Assembly (NCBI GenBank): GCA_963807065.1 | Contig: CAWDZQ010000002.1 | Location: 237,894-301,893 of the forward strand | Reading direction: 5' to 3' | DNA: 64,000 nucleotides | Source: CAWAND01 sp963807065 | Lineage (GTDB): Bacteria; Chloroflexota; Anaerolineae; Anaerolineales; E44-bin32 | Shown here: positions 8,678 through 18,002 of the stretch, piece after piece | How positions within the stretch are numbered: the stretch's first letter is position 1 | How the letters are laid out: each line of letters starts with the position of its first letter | Made by a program: the position numbers and the translations under genes | The notes under the pieces: model-generated | Seen by the model: only the letters and a program-made list of their open reading frames with translations | The model's database searches: none | Told to the model about the DNA's origin: nothing

Positions 8678-9508
8678 TCAGTCCATCCACTGGTACTTTG
8701 GCGTATCGACTCCTTCCAGAACCGCCGGGACATTGGCCGCCAACATCATGTTTTGAAAGAGTAAAGGCTGGCCGCGATCCTCGGGGGACGTGGCCAGATA
8801 CGCCTCCCGAATCTGATGGATCGGAAGCACAAGCGCCGCGGTCGCCCACCCGGGCTCTCCTCTGCGGTAGCGATCCAGCGCCATCTGATGGAGAACTTCA
8901 ACCGAATTTGATTGGCTGCTGGCCAGCAGCGATCGGCAGAGGGCGACGTCCAGGATCCTAACCTCGTAGACCCAGTAGATCCGGGCTGTCAACTGGCCCG
9001 CCGAGCGCGCGTTGCTCGTCGGAGTCGGTTGGTTTTCCAGCACGATCCCGATCCGTTGCATTGCATAGGACTGCGGGCCGGGTTGGAATCCCAAAGCGTC
9101 CTCGAGTTCTTCCTTGAGCTCTCTGGAGGGATCTGTCTCCAGATCTGAGCCGGCTCGCCGACTCGCGTCCGATAGGCAGAACTTATGTACGGCGTCCAAC
9201 CTTGAGGGCCGGATGAAGACTCGGAGGTCCCCTTCCGAGCGAGAACGTTTGCTGTCGAAGGTGAAGTCGCCGACGAATGATAAGAAACGGTCGATGTTTA
9301 GCAGGCGAACGGCACCGCCGAACGGCTGAGCCTTGATGGTCACTTCGGGTGGTCTCGGGGGACGGGCGAGGGTGGCCTTGTGCTCGAGGGCCAGCATCCG
9401 GGTCCCATCATCCGGATGGGGAAACACCACACGGGCGAGTGCAGCCACACTTACTCGCAAACTCAGGTCATCCGTCGGACCAGCGCCGACCTGCTCCAGC
9501 TTAGCCAA
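8678..9508 (-). CDS. Uncharacterised protein with a partial Nudix-like motif; last gene of the STAND operon
   Basis: The frame is open from the end of the ATPase gene to 8678. No ATG exists near the expected start. TTG 9508, 2 bp after the ATPase stop, is the best candidate; an internal GTG about 20 codons later is the alternative. The protein is about 276 residues, soluble, with no signal peptide. The only motif is SRELKEELEDALGF around the middle, which resembles the REUxEE core of the Nudix box, but the upstream glycine and glutamate spacing is not canonical. The coding overlap or near-overlap with the STAND ATPase implies a shared role. Function unknown. Confidence 0.7.
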   Translation of the reverse strand: MAKLEQVGAGPTDDLSLRVSVAALARVVFPHPDDGTRMLALEHKATLARPPRPPEVTIKAQPFGGAVRLLNIDRFLSFVGDFTFDSKRSRSEGDLRVFIRPSRLDAVHKFCLSDASRRAGSDLETDPSRELKEELEDALGFQPGPQSYAMQRIGIVLENQPTPTSNARSAGQLTARIYWVYEVRILDVALCRSLLASSQSNSVEVLHQMALDRYRRGEPGWATAALVLPIHQIREAYLATSPEDRGQPLLFQNMMLAANVPAVLEGVDTPKYQWMD

Positions 9509-9510
9509 GG

Positions 9511-11808
9511 TCAATCGGAAGCGATTGCGTAGGCAATCGCCTCCTCGATGGTCATGCCTTGCCCCCGTCTCCAAAGATCGCTGAAATCGTCCGCTACAGC
9601 CGACTGCATGAGGGCGCGTGCGCGATCGATCTCCACTTTGTCGGCAGGCCACCAGGTGCCGCTGATCCCCGTCATTTGGCTTTCCGCCGCACTCAGCAAC
9701 GGAACCGCCCACGCCTGTTTCCCCTGAACCGTTGCCAGTCCGGCGAGTCCAGCCAGGCACTCGGCGATGCCGCGGTGGTTGCCGAGCATTCGAAAATCTT
9801 CAAGGCTCCTCAGGAACAACGTCCTGGCTTCTGTGTAGTCTGTCTTATGTGCGGCAATATAGCCCAGGCTGTGGACAAGGCGCGCCTGATCACCCTTTGC
9901 GTCCGCCTGCTGATACAGCGCCTCGGTCCGCCTGTAGTACTCTTCGGCTCGCTCGTAGTCCCCCTGAACGCGAGCGACCTCGCCGTAGTTGTTCATACCA
10001 AAGGCCATGTTCCAGATATCGCCCGTCTCCTTCAGCAAGGGCATAGCCGTGTCCAACCAGCTTAGAGCTTCGGTTGGGTTGCCCATCCCCAGCGAAACGT
10101 TCGCCAGGTGAACAAGAACCGTTCCCTTGAACCATGCATTGTCCTGTTGATCGAACAGCTCCACAGCGTCTACCAGCTGAGGGTAGGCTTCCTGGTGGCG
10201 GCCCTGGTTGATCAACGCCGTGCCGTAGGATAGCTTGGCCAGCGAGCTGACCTCATCGAGCTTCAACCGTCCAGCCATCTCGACGGCCTCTCGCCCCCTC
10301 GATTCGGCTACCCGCAGATCGCCTGACCAGAGGGCGAGCATGGCTCGCCCTGTGAGCGCATACGCCCGTTCAAACGATTCGCCCATGGTCTCTGTCGCCT
10401 TCAGGGCGCGTTCGGTCCATTCAGTGCCCTCTTGAAGATGACCTTGCCGGTACCAAAACCATGTGAGTTGGGACATCATCATGATCGTCGGAACGACGCC
10501 CCCTTCTGGGTGGTCAAGCGCCCATGCCAGAGCCTGTCGGAAATTGTCATGTTCCTCTTCATAACGCTTAAGCCAAAAGCCCGATTCTGCTCCGTAGACG
10601 CCTGCGCCCTGCCTTTCTGCTGCCATTTTGGCGAAGTAACCGCAATGTGCCCAACGGAGCTCATCCAGCGTGCCCGCTTCCTCAGCCTGTTCAAGTGCAA
10701 ATTCCCGGATGGTCTGGAGCATTTCAAACCGTGGTTCGTCGTCAACTGACTGGACCCGTCGCAACATGCTGTTGTCAAGCAACGTTTCGGCCGCTGAGAA
10801 GACCTCGCCGCCTTCCATGGAACCGCAGATGCTCTCAGCCGCCTCGATTGAGAAACCGCCGGAGAACACACCCATACGTGAAAAGGTGGCTCTTGTTGGC
10901 GGTTCGAGGAGCCGGTAACTCCAGTCAATGGCGCCGCGCATGGTGAGCTGACGGTCCGACACATCTTGGGCTTGGCCGACCAACACGTCCAATCGGTGCT
11001 CCAGTCGGTTGAGCAGCGCCTTGGGCGTGAGCATCTTGACCCGAGCGGCAGCAATCTCAATCGCCAACGGCAGCCCATCCAGCTGACGGCAGATTTCCAG
11101 GACGGCGTCGCGGTTCTCATCGTTGATGTCAAAGCTCGGTGCAACGGTCCTGGCTTGTCGTCGAAAGAGGGCCACCGAGTCGTAATCGAGCGCCTGCTCC
11201 AGAGGCACATCGGTCCCCGGGGGGATTTCCAGGGGGGAAACCGGGTACTCCCGTTCACCTCGCAGATGCAGCGGCACGCGACTCGTGCTCAGCACCTTGG
11301 TCCCGGGCGCCGAAGCCAGCAGCGCTGCGATGTCCTTGGCCGCCCCGACCACTTGTTCAAGGTTATCCAGGAGGAGCAGCAACCGTTTGTCGGACAGATA
11401 GGTCTGAAGAGTTTCGAGCAATGGCCGCCCACCGCCCTCACGTATGTCCATCGCATGGGCGATGGCCACCGGCACGAGGTCCGGATCTGTGGTTTGAGCC
11501 AGGTCGACGAAGAAGACGCCATCTGGAAACTGGTCCATCAATTTCCGGCCCACTTCGAGCGCAAGCCTCGTTTTCCCCGTCCCGCCCGGACCCGTGAGGG
11601 TGACCAGCCTGACCTCAGGGCGCGCCAGCCACTCGGTCAGGTCGGTTAACTCAGCCGTCCGGCCGACCAAGCTCGTCAAGGGAATGGGCAGGTGCCTACG
11701 AACTTGCGTCTCGACTTCAGCCAGCGATCTCTCCGCTCCAGGCGAGCTCCGAGACGGACCTTCGTCACAGAGTTGAGTGGCATGGGACGGCATGGGGATC
11801 CCGAACAA
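9511..11808 (-). CDS. STAND/NB-ARC-type ATPase with C-terminal TPR-like repeats
   Basis: 765 residues. Walker A GPGGTGKT is at 73-80 and Walker B RLLLLLDNLEQ has its aspartate at D148. GLPLAIEIAAARV is the GxP motif of AP-ATPases. A winged-helix-like region (residues about 290-370) and then TPR-like helices (about 440-740) follow. Homologues usually carry an N-terminal cyclase or SARP domain or a C-terminal LuxR domain; here both are absent and only 40 residues precede the ATPase, so output must come from a partner. It begins 1 bp after the kinase-fold gene and ends 2 bp before the Nudix-like gene. STAND proteins are signal-triggered oligomerising switches in regulation or defence. Confidence 0.88.
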   Translation of the reverse strand: MFGIPMPSHATQLCDEGPSRSSPGAERSLAEVETQVRRHLPIPLTSLVGRTAELTDLTEWLARPEVRLVTLTGPGGTGKTRLALEVGRKLMDQFPDGVFFVDLAQTTDPDLVPVAIAHAMDIREGGGRPLLETLQTYLSDKRLLLLLDNLEQVVGAAKDIAALLASAPGTKVLSTSRVPLHLRGEREYPVSPLEIPPGTDVPLEQALDYDSVALFRRQARTVAPSFDINDENRDAVLEICRQLDGLPLAIEIAAARVKMLTPKALLNRLEHRLDVLVGQAQDVSDRQLTMRGAIDWSYRLLEPPTRATFSRMGVFSGGFSIEAAESICGSMEGGEVFSAAETLLDNSMLRRVQSVDDEPRFEMLQTIREFALEQAEEAGTLDELRWAHCGYFAKMAAERQGAGVYGAESGFWLKRYEEEHDNFRQALAWALDHPEGGVVPTIMMMSQLTWFWYRQGHLQEGTEWTERALKATETMGESFERAYALTGRAMLALWSGDLRVAESRGREAVEMAGRLKLDEVSSLAKLSYGTALINQGRHQEAYPQLVDAVELFDQQDNAWFKGTVLVHLANVSLGMGNPTEALSWLDTAMPLLKETGDIWNMAFGMNNYGEVARVQGDYERAEEYYRRTEALYQQADAKGDQARLVHSLGYIAAHKTDYTEARTLFLRSLEDFRMLGNHRGIAECLAGLAGLATVQGKQAWAVPLLSAAESQMTGISGTWWPADKVEIDRARALMQSAVADDFSDLWRRGQGMTIEEAIAYAIASD

Positions 11809-11809
11809 G

Positions 11810-12964
11810 TTAAAAGTCTCGCTTAAGGTTGGAGGCGGCGAAGATCAAACCCGCCAGCCGGACCTCTAATGGTTGCCCTGCCTTGTGGCAGAAGTTCAAG
11901 CCAGCCGCCGTGCCTGCCAGCCAATACTGGCCCCAGAGGTCATCCTGGAGACTGGGATGATTGACCTCCACCCAGGCTCCGAAGGTGCGCCTGCCCGATT
12001 GGATGACGGCGTTTACGCCTGCCATCTCGATGGGAACATCTTCCGATCCCGGCGCATCCTGTTCACCGAATTGGTTAATCAACTCGATCACGCTATCAGG
12101 CACGCCCCTGCCAATCGCGTGAGCAAGATAGGACATTTCCAGGTAGCGCAGATCGTAGAAGAGCGGCATGTCGTCTTTGAACAGAGAAAAATCGATCAGA
12201 TAGAAGCCTTCGAGGGCGTTCCCCGCCCGAGAAAACCGCGCCAAGATGTTGTTGGTGTTCAGATCCCCGTGCTGCAGGCCAATGGCCGCGTCGATGCCCC
12301 TCGCCGAACCCCAATCTTCAGGGCGGCGTGCGTAATTGAGCGGGTTGGGAAGCAAGTTTCCACGGAAGATGAATCCGCCGGTGGTGGGAGTCGTCCGGCA
12401 TTCCTCGCTTAGGAAGTGTTCTATCTTTTGACCCGGCTCCAGGCGGAACCCGAGCCATCGCCTCAACAGGTCAGCAGGGCGATTGATGGCCTCAAAAGTG
12501 TGCCCTGCATTCCAGGCTTCCAAAATGTAGCGGCAGGTCTCGGCAAACAGAACCTCCAGGCGACTCTGCCTTGCATAACTCGAGAGGGTCCGAAAATTCA
12601 GCAGGGACTGTCCGGCGATAGCGTAGAAGATCGCCAGGACGTCACCTGAATTGAGGCTGTCGAATGCCATGCCGGGAATGTGCGCCCCGGCGAAATCGGG
12701 CGGTGACTTCGTCAGCACGGCTTTGTGTCGGGCAGTCTCATCGGAGGCAGCATGGGGCTTCTTTCGATCTAACTTTAGAATCACGTGCTCCACATTGCCG
12801 GAATCCACCGAGGCGGCCCGAACCAGAAACACTTCCGCGCCTGACCATCCTCCCGCCAATTCCTGGAGAGGAGAGAGGGCCACTCTGTTTTGCTCTTCCG
12901 CCAGCCTGATGACGTCAAGGTACTCTGGCTCTAGGTCCTGGAAGCTGGATACAGGCTCTGGCAA
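11810..12964 (-). CDS. Kinase-fold (aminoglycoside-phosphotransferase-like) protein
   Basis: 384 residues. The glycine-rich AGGWSGAEVFLV (37-48) corresponds to a nucleotide loop, HVILKLD places the ATP-binding lysine at K64, the catalytic loop is QHGDLNTNN with H232, D234 and N238, and LIDFS places the metal-binding aspartate at D258. These match the APH/protein-kinase-like fold. The insert between lobes is long. The architecture recalls the 'ternary complex associated' kinase-like domains reported next to STAND ATPases in conflict systems, but that link is from memory and not certain. It lies 1 bp before the STAND ATPase gene. Its substrate could be a small molecule or the partner ATPase. 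Confidence 0.72.
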   Translation of the reverse strand: MPEPVSSFQDLEPEYLDVIRLAEEQNRVALSPLQELAGGWSGAEVFLVRAASVDSGNVEHVILKLDRKKPHAASDETARHKAVLTKSPPDFAGAHIPGMAFDSLNSGDVLAIFYAIAGQSLLNFRTLSSYARQSRLEVLFAETCRYILEAWNAGHTFEAINRPADLLRRWLGFRLEPGQKIEHFLSEECRTTPTTGGFIFRGNLLPNPLNYARRPEDWGSARGIDAAIGLQHGDLNTNNILARFSRAGNALEGFYLIDFSLFKDDMPLFYDLRYLEMSYLAHAIGRGVPDSVIELINQFGEQDAPGSEDVPIEMAGVNAVIQSGRRTFGAWVEVNHPSLQDDLWGQYWLAGTAAGLNFCHKAGQPLEVRLAGLIFAASNLKRDF

Positions 12965-13020
12965 GACAGTTTCCTTTCGGCGCGCATTGATAGATCTCGT
13001 CTATAAACTCCTGACCTGGT

Positions 13021-14646
13021 TCATGGCCAGACAAGATCTATCTGGCTAAGTGCCAGGTTCACAACATCCAGGCGGCCTTCGACCATCAACCAGAGTTGGT
13101 CGCCGTTCCAGCCGATAATCTCCGGCACAGAATAGAAATCTCCCGAGATACCGTTCAACGCCATCGCCACCACCCCCGCACTGGCGCCCGTCGCAGGATC
13201 GAGCGTCTCGACCGTCAACTGGTGCGGATTGGCCTCGGCCTGGACCAATGACAGCCCCTCGGGCGTCAAGTGCGCCGTCCAGGCCAACTCACCTTGGTCG
13301 ATCAAGCCTATCATACGGTCCGGTTCGTCCAGCGGCTCACTGCCAGGCAGCGGATGCTGCCAGATTCGCTTGCCCGTATCCGCGTCCACGCCCCAAAGCT
13401 CGAAGCGCGTCGTGCCTCGCGTACGCTTGGCGCGTGTGATCAGGACGGCATCTTGTTCCGCTAGAGGTACGAACTCATAGTCCGGATCTTCGATAAGGAC
13501 ACGCCACTGCCCATCGGCCAACTTGACTTCCACCAATTGATTGTCACTCGACACAAAGAGGGAGTCGCCGATGATAATCGGGCTGGGGTCAAAGGCATTC
13601 GAGAAGGAGACGTCCCCGTGCGATGCGCTCCACATCATGCTTCCCGAGGCGACATCCCAGCGCTGCACACAGGAGCTGAAGAACCCGAACAGGAGGATCA
13701 GCGATTTCTGATCAGGAGAAACCAGGACTGAGGAACTCAGATCAGGATCATCAGTAAAGCCTGATGAACTGTCTGTGCACTTCGGGCTCAGGGCATGCAG
13801 CTCGGTTCCATCGACGGGGTCGATGATCGACAGAACGACGTCCCCCTCACGCTTGTCAAAAACGGCGACCCGATCATTTGCCGCAAACAACTGATCGGGT
13901 GTACTGTTCAGTCGAGTGTTCCAGACCACCCGCCCAGATTGGGCATCCAGCCCGTACAATCCCCCATCCTTGGCCAAGACGACGACGCGTTGACCAACCA
14001 CCCGCAAACAGCCTTGGCCACAGCCGTACGGCAGCTCGTCCGACACCGAGGCTTGCCAACTGACCTGGCCAGTTTGGCGGTCGAGAGCCATGACTCCGGT
14101 GTTGACCCCCACGTAGATCAGCGCATCGCTCTCAGCCATCTCGGCACGGTAGCTATCCTCCCCCAGCGCGGGCGACTCCCAGCGCGTCGTAAGCGCCTGG
14201 CCATCGAGGTAGGTCAGGAACCTGGAGTTCTTTGAATGGTCGACGGTGTAGACGAGGACGTCGGGGTTCCCGCCTGCGGCTCCGGAGACCAATAAGGCCG
14301 GCGTCGAGGCGCGCAGCGAGCTTAGCGCTGACGTGATGCTCGACACGTCAATGTGGCCCAAGCCTTGAAGGACCCCAAAAGTGACGAGGCCGGCCGCAGC
14401 TAGCAAGACCACGACCAGGACCACCACACTAGATCCCCAGCGTTTTGGAGCCGCTTCGATCGGCTTGGGGCGGACATTTGACGAGGGCACGACGATGGTC
14501 AGCTTGGCTTCTGGACGCGAAGGATGGGGAAGCTGCAGCTCCACGCCGCAATACGCACACGTCGTTCGATTTTGACCTTCGGCCACGTGGATCTGCGCCC
14601 CGCACGAGGGACAGGTTATGGCCCGCACACTCTCAGAATCCGACAC
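13021..14646 (-). CDS. Membrane protein with N-terminal zinc ribbon and PQQ/WD-like beta-propeller
   Basis: 541 residues from GTG 14646, chosen because GGAGAGGG lies 5 nt upstream and the zinc ribbon follows at once; a longer frame to 14847 has no such support. Cysteines C12, C15, C30 and C33 form a CPSC/CAYC ribbon, residues 72-94 form one transmembrane helix, and the rest is a repeat domain with blades such as VGVNTGVMALDRQTGQVSW and GLDAQSGRVVW, as in PQQ-binding or BamB-like propellers. The propeller should be outside the membrane and the ribbon inside. It is the first gene of the leftward unit, 56 bp before the kinase-fold gene, and may act as its sensor or scaffold. Confidence 0.82.
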   Translation of the reverse strand: MSDSESVRAITCPSCGAQIHVAEGQNRTTCAYCGVELQLPHPSRPEAKLTIVVPSSNVRPKPIEAAPKRWGSSVVVLVVVLLAAAGLVTFGVLQGLGHIDVSSITSALSSLRASTPALLVSGAAGGNPDVLVYTVDHSKNSRFLTYLDGQALTTRWESPALGEDSYRAEMAESDALIYVGVNTGVMALDRQTGQVSWQASVSDELPYGCGQGCLRVVGQRVVVLAKDGGLYGLDAQSGRVVWNTRLNSTPDQLFAANDRVAVFDKREGDVVLSIIDPVDGTELHALSPKCTDSSSGFTDDPDLSSSVLVSPDQKSLILLFGFFSSCVQRWDVASGSMMWSASHGDVSFSNAFDPSPIIIGDSLFVSSDNQLVEVKLADGQWRVLIEDPDYEFVPLAEQDAVLITRAKRTRGTTRFELWGVDADTGKRIWQHPLPGSEPLDEPDRMIGLIDQGELAWTAHLTPEGLSLVQAEANPHQLTVETLDPATGASAGVVAMALNGISGDFYSVPEIIGWNGDQLWLMVEGRLDVVNLALSQIDLVWP

Positions 14647-15256
14647 TGTTCCCTCTCCACACTTGGCCGGGACGCCCTGCACCTTCGTCGAGAACCGCCT
14701 ATCTAGTCTACATGAAGGTCGACCATCAGGGTCATATGCATTTGACGTGGCCAAGGGTTGATCGCGACGGTTGAGTCCTGGATCAAATGTGATCTGTTTC
14801 CGCACGCTTTGGGACGAACGCGGTGGCAAGCGCCATTCCTTCTCCATCTACCCATGAAGATAGGAGGATCTCTTGGGGAGGCGAGTTGATCGAACCAACT
14901 CAGTACAGGCCGGTGGGGGTTCAGCATTTGGCCGAGGAAATTGGCATGGGGCATGCGACACACTGTGAGTACTTCTCAAACGGGATGCAGGTCTGCCTCT
15001 TCCAGGTTGCCCACCCCGTCAAGTTGGATAGGGCCAGAAGCTGCAGAAGTAGGGGAAGGTGACCCAAGAGGGGCCCAACAGGGGGGAACTGCGCTCCGGC
15101 CTAGTTCATGGTCCGGGTCAAATGTCAATCCGAGGACACACCCTCACAGACCCAGCCGGTATGACCTCGATTCGGATTTGACCTCGCCCGATGCCGGGAG
15201 ACCAATGCAAAAAGTCTTCATTCTCGCGAACTTCTTGTTCCGCGAACGTCAGGTAT
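14647..15256. other. Noncoding stretch upstream of the four-gene unit
   Basis: About 610 bp with no gene of recognisable coding character. It must hold the promoter of the leftward four-gene unit near 14650-14850, but no convincing -35/-10 pair stood out. Confidence 0.5.
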
Positions 15257-16087
15257 TCAATCGGCGCCGACAAAAGCGGATATGGGCAAGGGCCGTGTGA
15301 GCCCTGCATGTAGGCTGTGGTTCGGCACCTGGCCAGATCTCTGGCGGTCCAACCGGTCGAACCCGCTCGTCCCGGCCAGAAGATCGATGTCGGCTCGTTT
15401 GGTGACGACCCGCTCAATCCGACCGTCCACCATTTGAATGACCTTGTCGACATATCTGCACATGCGCAGGTCATGCGTGACCATGATCCCGGCACGCTTC
15501 TCCTCGTGAACCAGTTCGGCGAAGATGCTCACCACCTGGTTGGCCCGCTCGGTATCCAGGTTGGCCGTCGGTTCGTCGGCGAGAACCACGCTCGGATCGT
15601 GGATCAGTGACCGAGCGATGGCCACACGCTGCTGCTGGCCCCCGGACAGCTGGGACGGCAAACTTCCAAGCCGGTCTCCCAATCCTAAACGAGTTAGCAG
15701 TTCTTTGGCCCGCCCGCGACTCAGGCTCCCGTTTCGCTTGTTCAGGCGAAGCATCAGCTCGACGTTTTCCAACGCAGTCAGGTACGGCACCAGGTTGTTT
15801 GCTTGAAAAGTGAAGCCAATCTTCTCACGACGGAACATGGTCCGTTGGCCATCGGTCATGGCCCCCAGGTCCTGTCCGTCGATCAGCAGATTCCCATCGG
15901 TCGTGCGCAACAGTGTTGCCAGCATCGCCAGCAAGGTAGTTTTACCCGATCCGCTCGGCCCCACGAGGCCAACAAACTCCCCCGCCGTCACGCTGATCGT
16001 AACCTGGTCAACAGCTCTCACGCTGAGTCCGGTGCTCTGGTAAATTTTCGTGGCGCTCCTGGCCTCGATGACAGGTTCGTGATTCAT
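15257..16087 (-). CDS. ABC transporter ATPase, MacB/LolD type
   Basis: 276 residues. Walker A GPSGSGKTT is near 42-50, the Q-loop is in FTFQANNLVPYLTALENVEL, the signature LSGGQQQRVAIARSL is near 146, and Walker B VVLADEPTANLD with the MacB/LolD-type DEPTANLDT follows. About 40 C-terminal residues after the ATPase domain look unconserved. It follows the FtsX-type permease by 9 bp and the pair forms one leftward operon. Such pairs drive lipoprotein release, heterocyst-type glycolipid export (DevA/DevC) or peptide export by mechanotransmission rather than import. Confidence 0.9.
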   Translation of the reverse strand: MNHEPVIEARSATKIYQSTGLSVRAVDQVTISVTAGEFVGLVGPSGSGKTTLLAMLATLLRTTDGNLLIDGQDLGAMTDGQRTMFRREKIGFTFQANNLVPYLTALENVELMLRLNKRNGSLSRGRAKELLTRLGLGDRLGSLPSQLSGGQQQRVAIARSLIHDPSVVLADEPTANLDTERANQVVSIFAELVHEEKRAGIMVTHDLRMCRYVDKVIQMVDGRIERVVTKRADIDLLAGTSGFDRLDRQRSGQVPNHSLHAGLTRPLPISAFVGAD

Positions 16088-16096
16088 GATTTGCTC

Positions 16097-17245
16097 CTAC
16101 ATGCCCAGAGCTGAGAGCGGCTCAGCCTTGAGCGCCATGCGCACCGATACCATCCCGCCGATAGGCCCGATCAGGAGGAGCGAAACGGTGGCGATCAGAA
16201 TTGATGTACCGGTGAAGATGATCGGAACGCCGGTGGGCAGGCCCATCGTCAGGCCGATGGTCACCACTCCACCCAGAAACACACCAAAGATCGTGACGAT
16301 GATGATCTGCAAGATCGACGCTGCCGCCACGATCCGGTTAGGCGTTCCGATGGCCTTGAGCATCCCGATCTGGGGGATCTTCTGCAGGGTCTGGATTTGG
16401 AAGAACCCCCCAATCACCAGCGCTCCGATCAGGAAGGTAAAGCCTTTGATGGTGTTCAGAGTGCTCTGTTGCTCCGAGTAACCGGGCGCCGCTTCATAGG
16501 CGGTCTTGATTTCTGCGACTTCCACGTCGTCGACGGCGGCGGAAATGGCACTGGACGTGGTCGCCAGCGCCGCGGGGTCATCGACTCGGACCGCAAACAC
16601 ATTCACCACGGGCTGCGAGCTTTCGCCACCCATGCCGGCCTGCAGCAGGATCCTATCCCAAACGGGAAGGGCGACGAAGATCGAGGGACGGAAGAAATAC
16701 TGCTGCCCATCGGTGATGCCAGTCACGCGCAGATCATAGAGTTTGTCTTCGGTTCCCCGAGAGATCTTGATAGTGATGTCATCCCCTACCCCAACTTGGG
16801 CCAGTTCGGCCACTCGTTGATCGATGAGGACGACTTTGGCTGTGCTCGAGCGGAGGTTTTCCCCGATCGCCGCCGACGGCGCTCCCGGCCGACCGGGTTC
16901 GACACCGGTGAACGAGACATCGATGGGGTCTAGCTCGTTCTCAAAGACCAACTTGGCGTTGCTGAACCCGATCGGTCCAGCATCGGCCACTCCCGCCACG
17001 CGGCGTATGCGCCGGATCTTGCTATAGTCGATGCGGCTCTCGACCGTCGAGAAACCTGTGTCCGCCTGGAACACCAACAGCTGGGCGTCCAGCTTTTCAA
17101 GATACTCCTTGTTGGCCGAAGCCAACCCTTCGCCCAATCCAGCGGTGAAGAGGACCAATATCGCAATCAGGGCGATCACTAAGCTGAACAAGAAGAACCG
17201 CCCTTTGTTGCGCCATACTTCTTTCATGCTGAGATAGGCTGCCAT
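16097..17245 (-). CDS. FtsX/MacB-like ABC permease (DevC type)
   Basis: 382 residues. One N-terminal transmembrane helix (about 15-37), a long extracytoplasmic MacB-like domain with DQRVAELAQVGVGDDI and RVTGI, and three C-terminal helices (about 270-375) give the four-helix FtsX topology. KIPQIGMLKAIGTPN is the conserved coupling segment between the helices. It is the partner of the ATPase encoded 9 bp downstream. No membrane-fusion partner (DevB/MacA) is encoded in the window, so the exported compound is unknown. Confidence 0.88.
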   Translation of the reverse strand: MAAYLSMKEVWRNKGRFFLFSLVIALIAILVLFTAGLGEGLASANKEYLEKLDAQLLVFQADTGFSTVESRIDYSKIRRIRRVAGVADAGPIGFSNAKLVFENELDPIDVSFTGVEPGRPGAPSAAIGENLRSSTAKVVLIDQRVAELAQVGVGDDITIKISRGTEDKLYDLRVTGITDGQQYFFRPSIFVALPVWDRILLQAGMGGESSQPVVNVFAVRVDDPAALATTSSAISAAVDDVEVAEIKTAYEAAPGYSEQQSTLNTIKGFTFLIGALVIGGFFQIQTLQKIPQIGMLKAIGTPNRIVAAASILQIIIVTIFGVFLGGVVTIGLTMGLPTGVPIIFTGTSILIATVSLLLIGPIGGMVSVRMALKAEPLSALGM

Positions 17246-17536
17246 TCATCCATCCTCAAACTCAAACTCTCCGGCCAAGTTGTCATGAATATAGCTGGTA
17301 TGGGATCATTTGTCAAGGCTTTGTCCAGATTATCTCGATATGACATGGGTACTGGGCGAGAGACGGCCGGCCGGGTGCATGCAGAATCGGGAAGCGTCTT
17401 TCGGCGATCTGATTCTTGCCAGGGACTACGGCCGGAACGTGAGCCGGTGCAACACGGATCTCAACTGGTGAGTTCCGTCCGGGAATGCTCAGAAAGAGCA
17501 GAAGGCGCCCGCACGGGCGACTCGCTTTGTTCTCAG

Positions 17537-17665
17537 GTAGCGGGGAGAAGATCTGAACCTCTGACCCGCAGGTCAGAGGTTCAGATCCAACCGAGTGAGC
17601 CCTGGATCGTCAGCCCGGCGTCCTGGGGGTGGATATTTGACTATTTTGTATTGAGGGAGGCTCAG
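17537..17665 (-). repeat. Dispersed tRNA-derived repeat, copy A
   Basis: Read on the minus strand, its end resembles the 3' part of a tRNA (GTAGCGGGG on the plus strand corresponds to the acceptor end, followed by a degenerate T-arm). The following non-tRNA module (GGATCGTCAG...GGCG...GGGTGG) is shared with copies near 55.2 and 57.7 kb. A perfect 17-bp inverted repeat (17550-17566 and 17571-17587, loop CGCA) lies inside it. Confidence 0.5.
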
Positions 17666-17767
17666 CAGCTGGCCGTGGTGCGCATTCATCATCCCATGCG
17701 AGCAACCAGGACAAGCAAGGTGCAATGAGCGATGACATGGTCCGAAATGGACCCTCAAATGAGGCTT

Positions 17768-17880
17768 CTCTCTGCTCCGCTCAGGACAGGCGAATTCCGC
17801 GGCGTCGCTTCCTAGGCAAAGACCTTGAAAGATGCAGGAGTGGGATCCCCGAACCCAAGGGTGTCGAAGGGTCTCGGGTT
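17768..17880. repeat. Dispersed repeat shared with 52.0 kb
   Basis: The segment with GCTCAGGACAGGCGAATTCC, then GTCGCTTCC and later AAGGGTCTCGG, is similar in order and spacing to 51995-52085 (CTCAGGACAAGTGAATCCCC, GTCGCCTCC, CAAGGGTCTCGG). It is noncoding in both places. Confidence 0.5.
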
Positions 17881-18002
17881 ATCGATTCCTTACAGGCAAT
17901 GCCGGATACGGTCAGGCATGAGATCCGAATGCTCGGAACCTGAACGGTTTCAGCGATACAAAGATCCCCGAAGTCGCTTTCACGGGTGCCGTAGCTGGGC
18001 GG

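Larger units (their letters stand above)
17246..18002. other. Gene-poor spacer holding two dispersed-repeat copies
   Basis: 757 bp between the permease gene and the giant glucan-synthase gene's end. No frame looks coding. It holds a tRNA-derived repeat copy (17537-17665) with an embedded perfect palindrome, and a second repeat shared with 52.0 kb (17768-17880). Confidence 0.6.
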
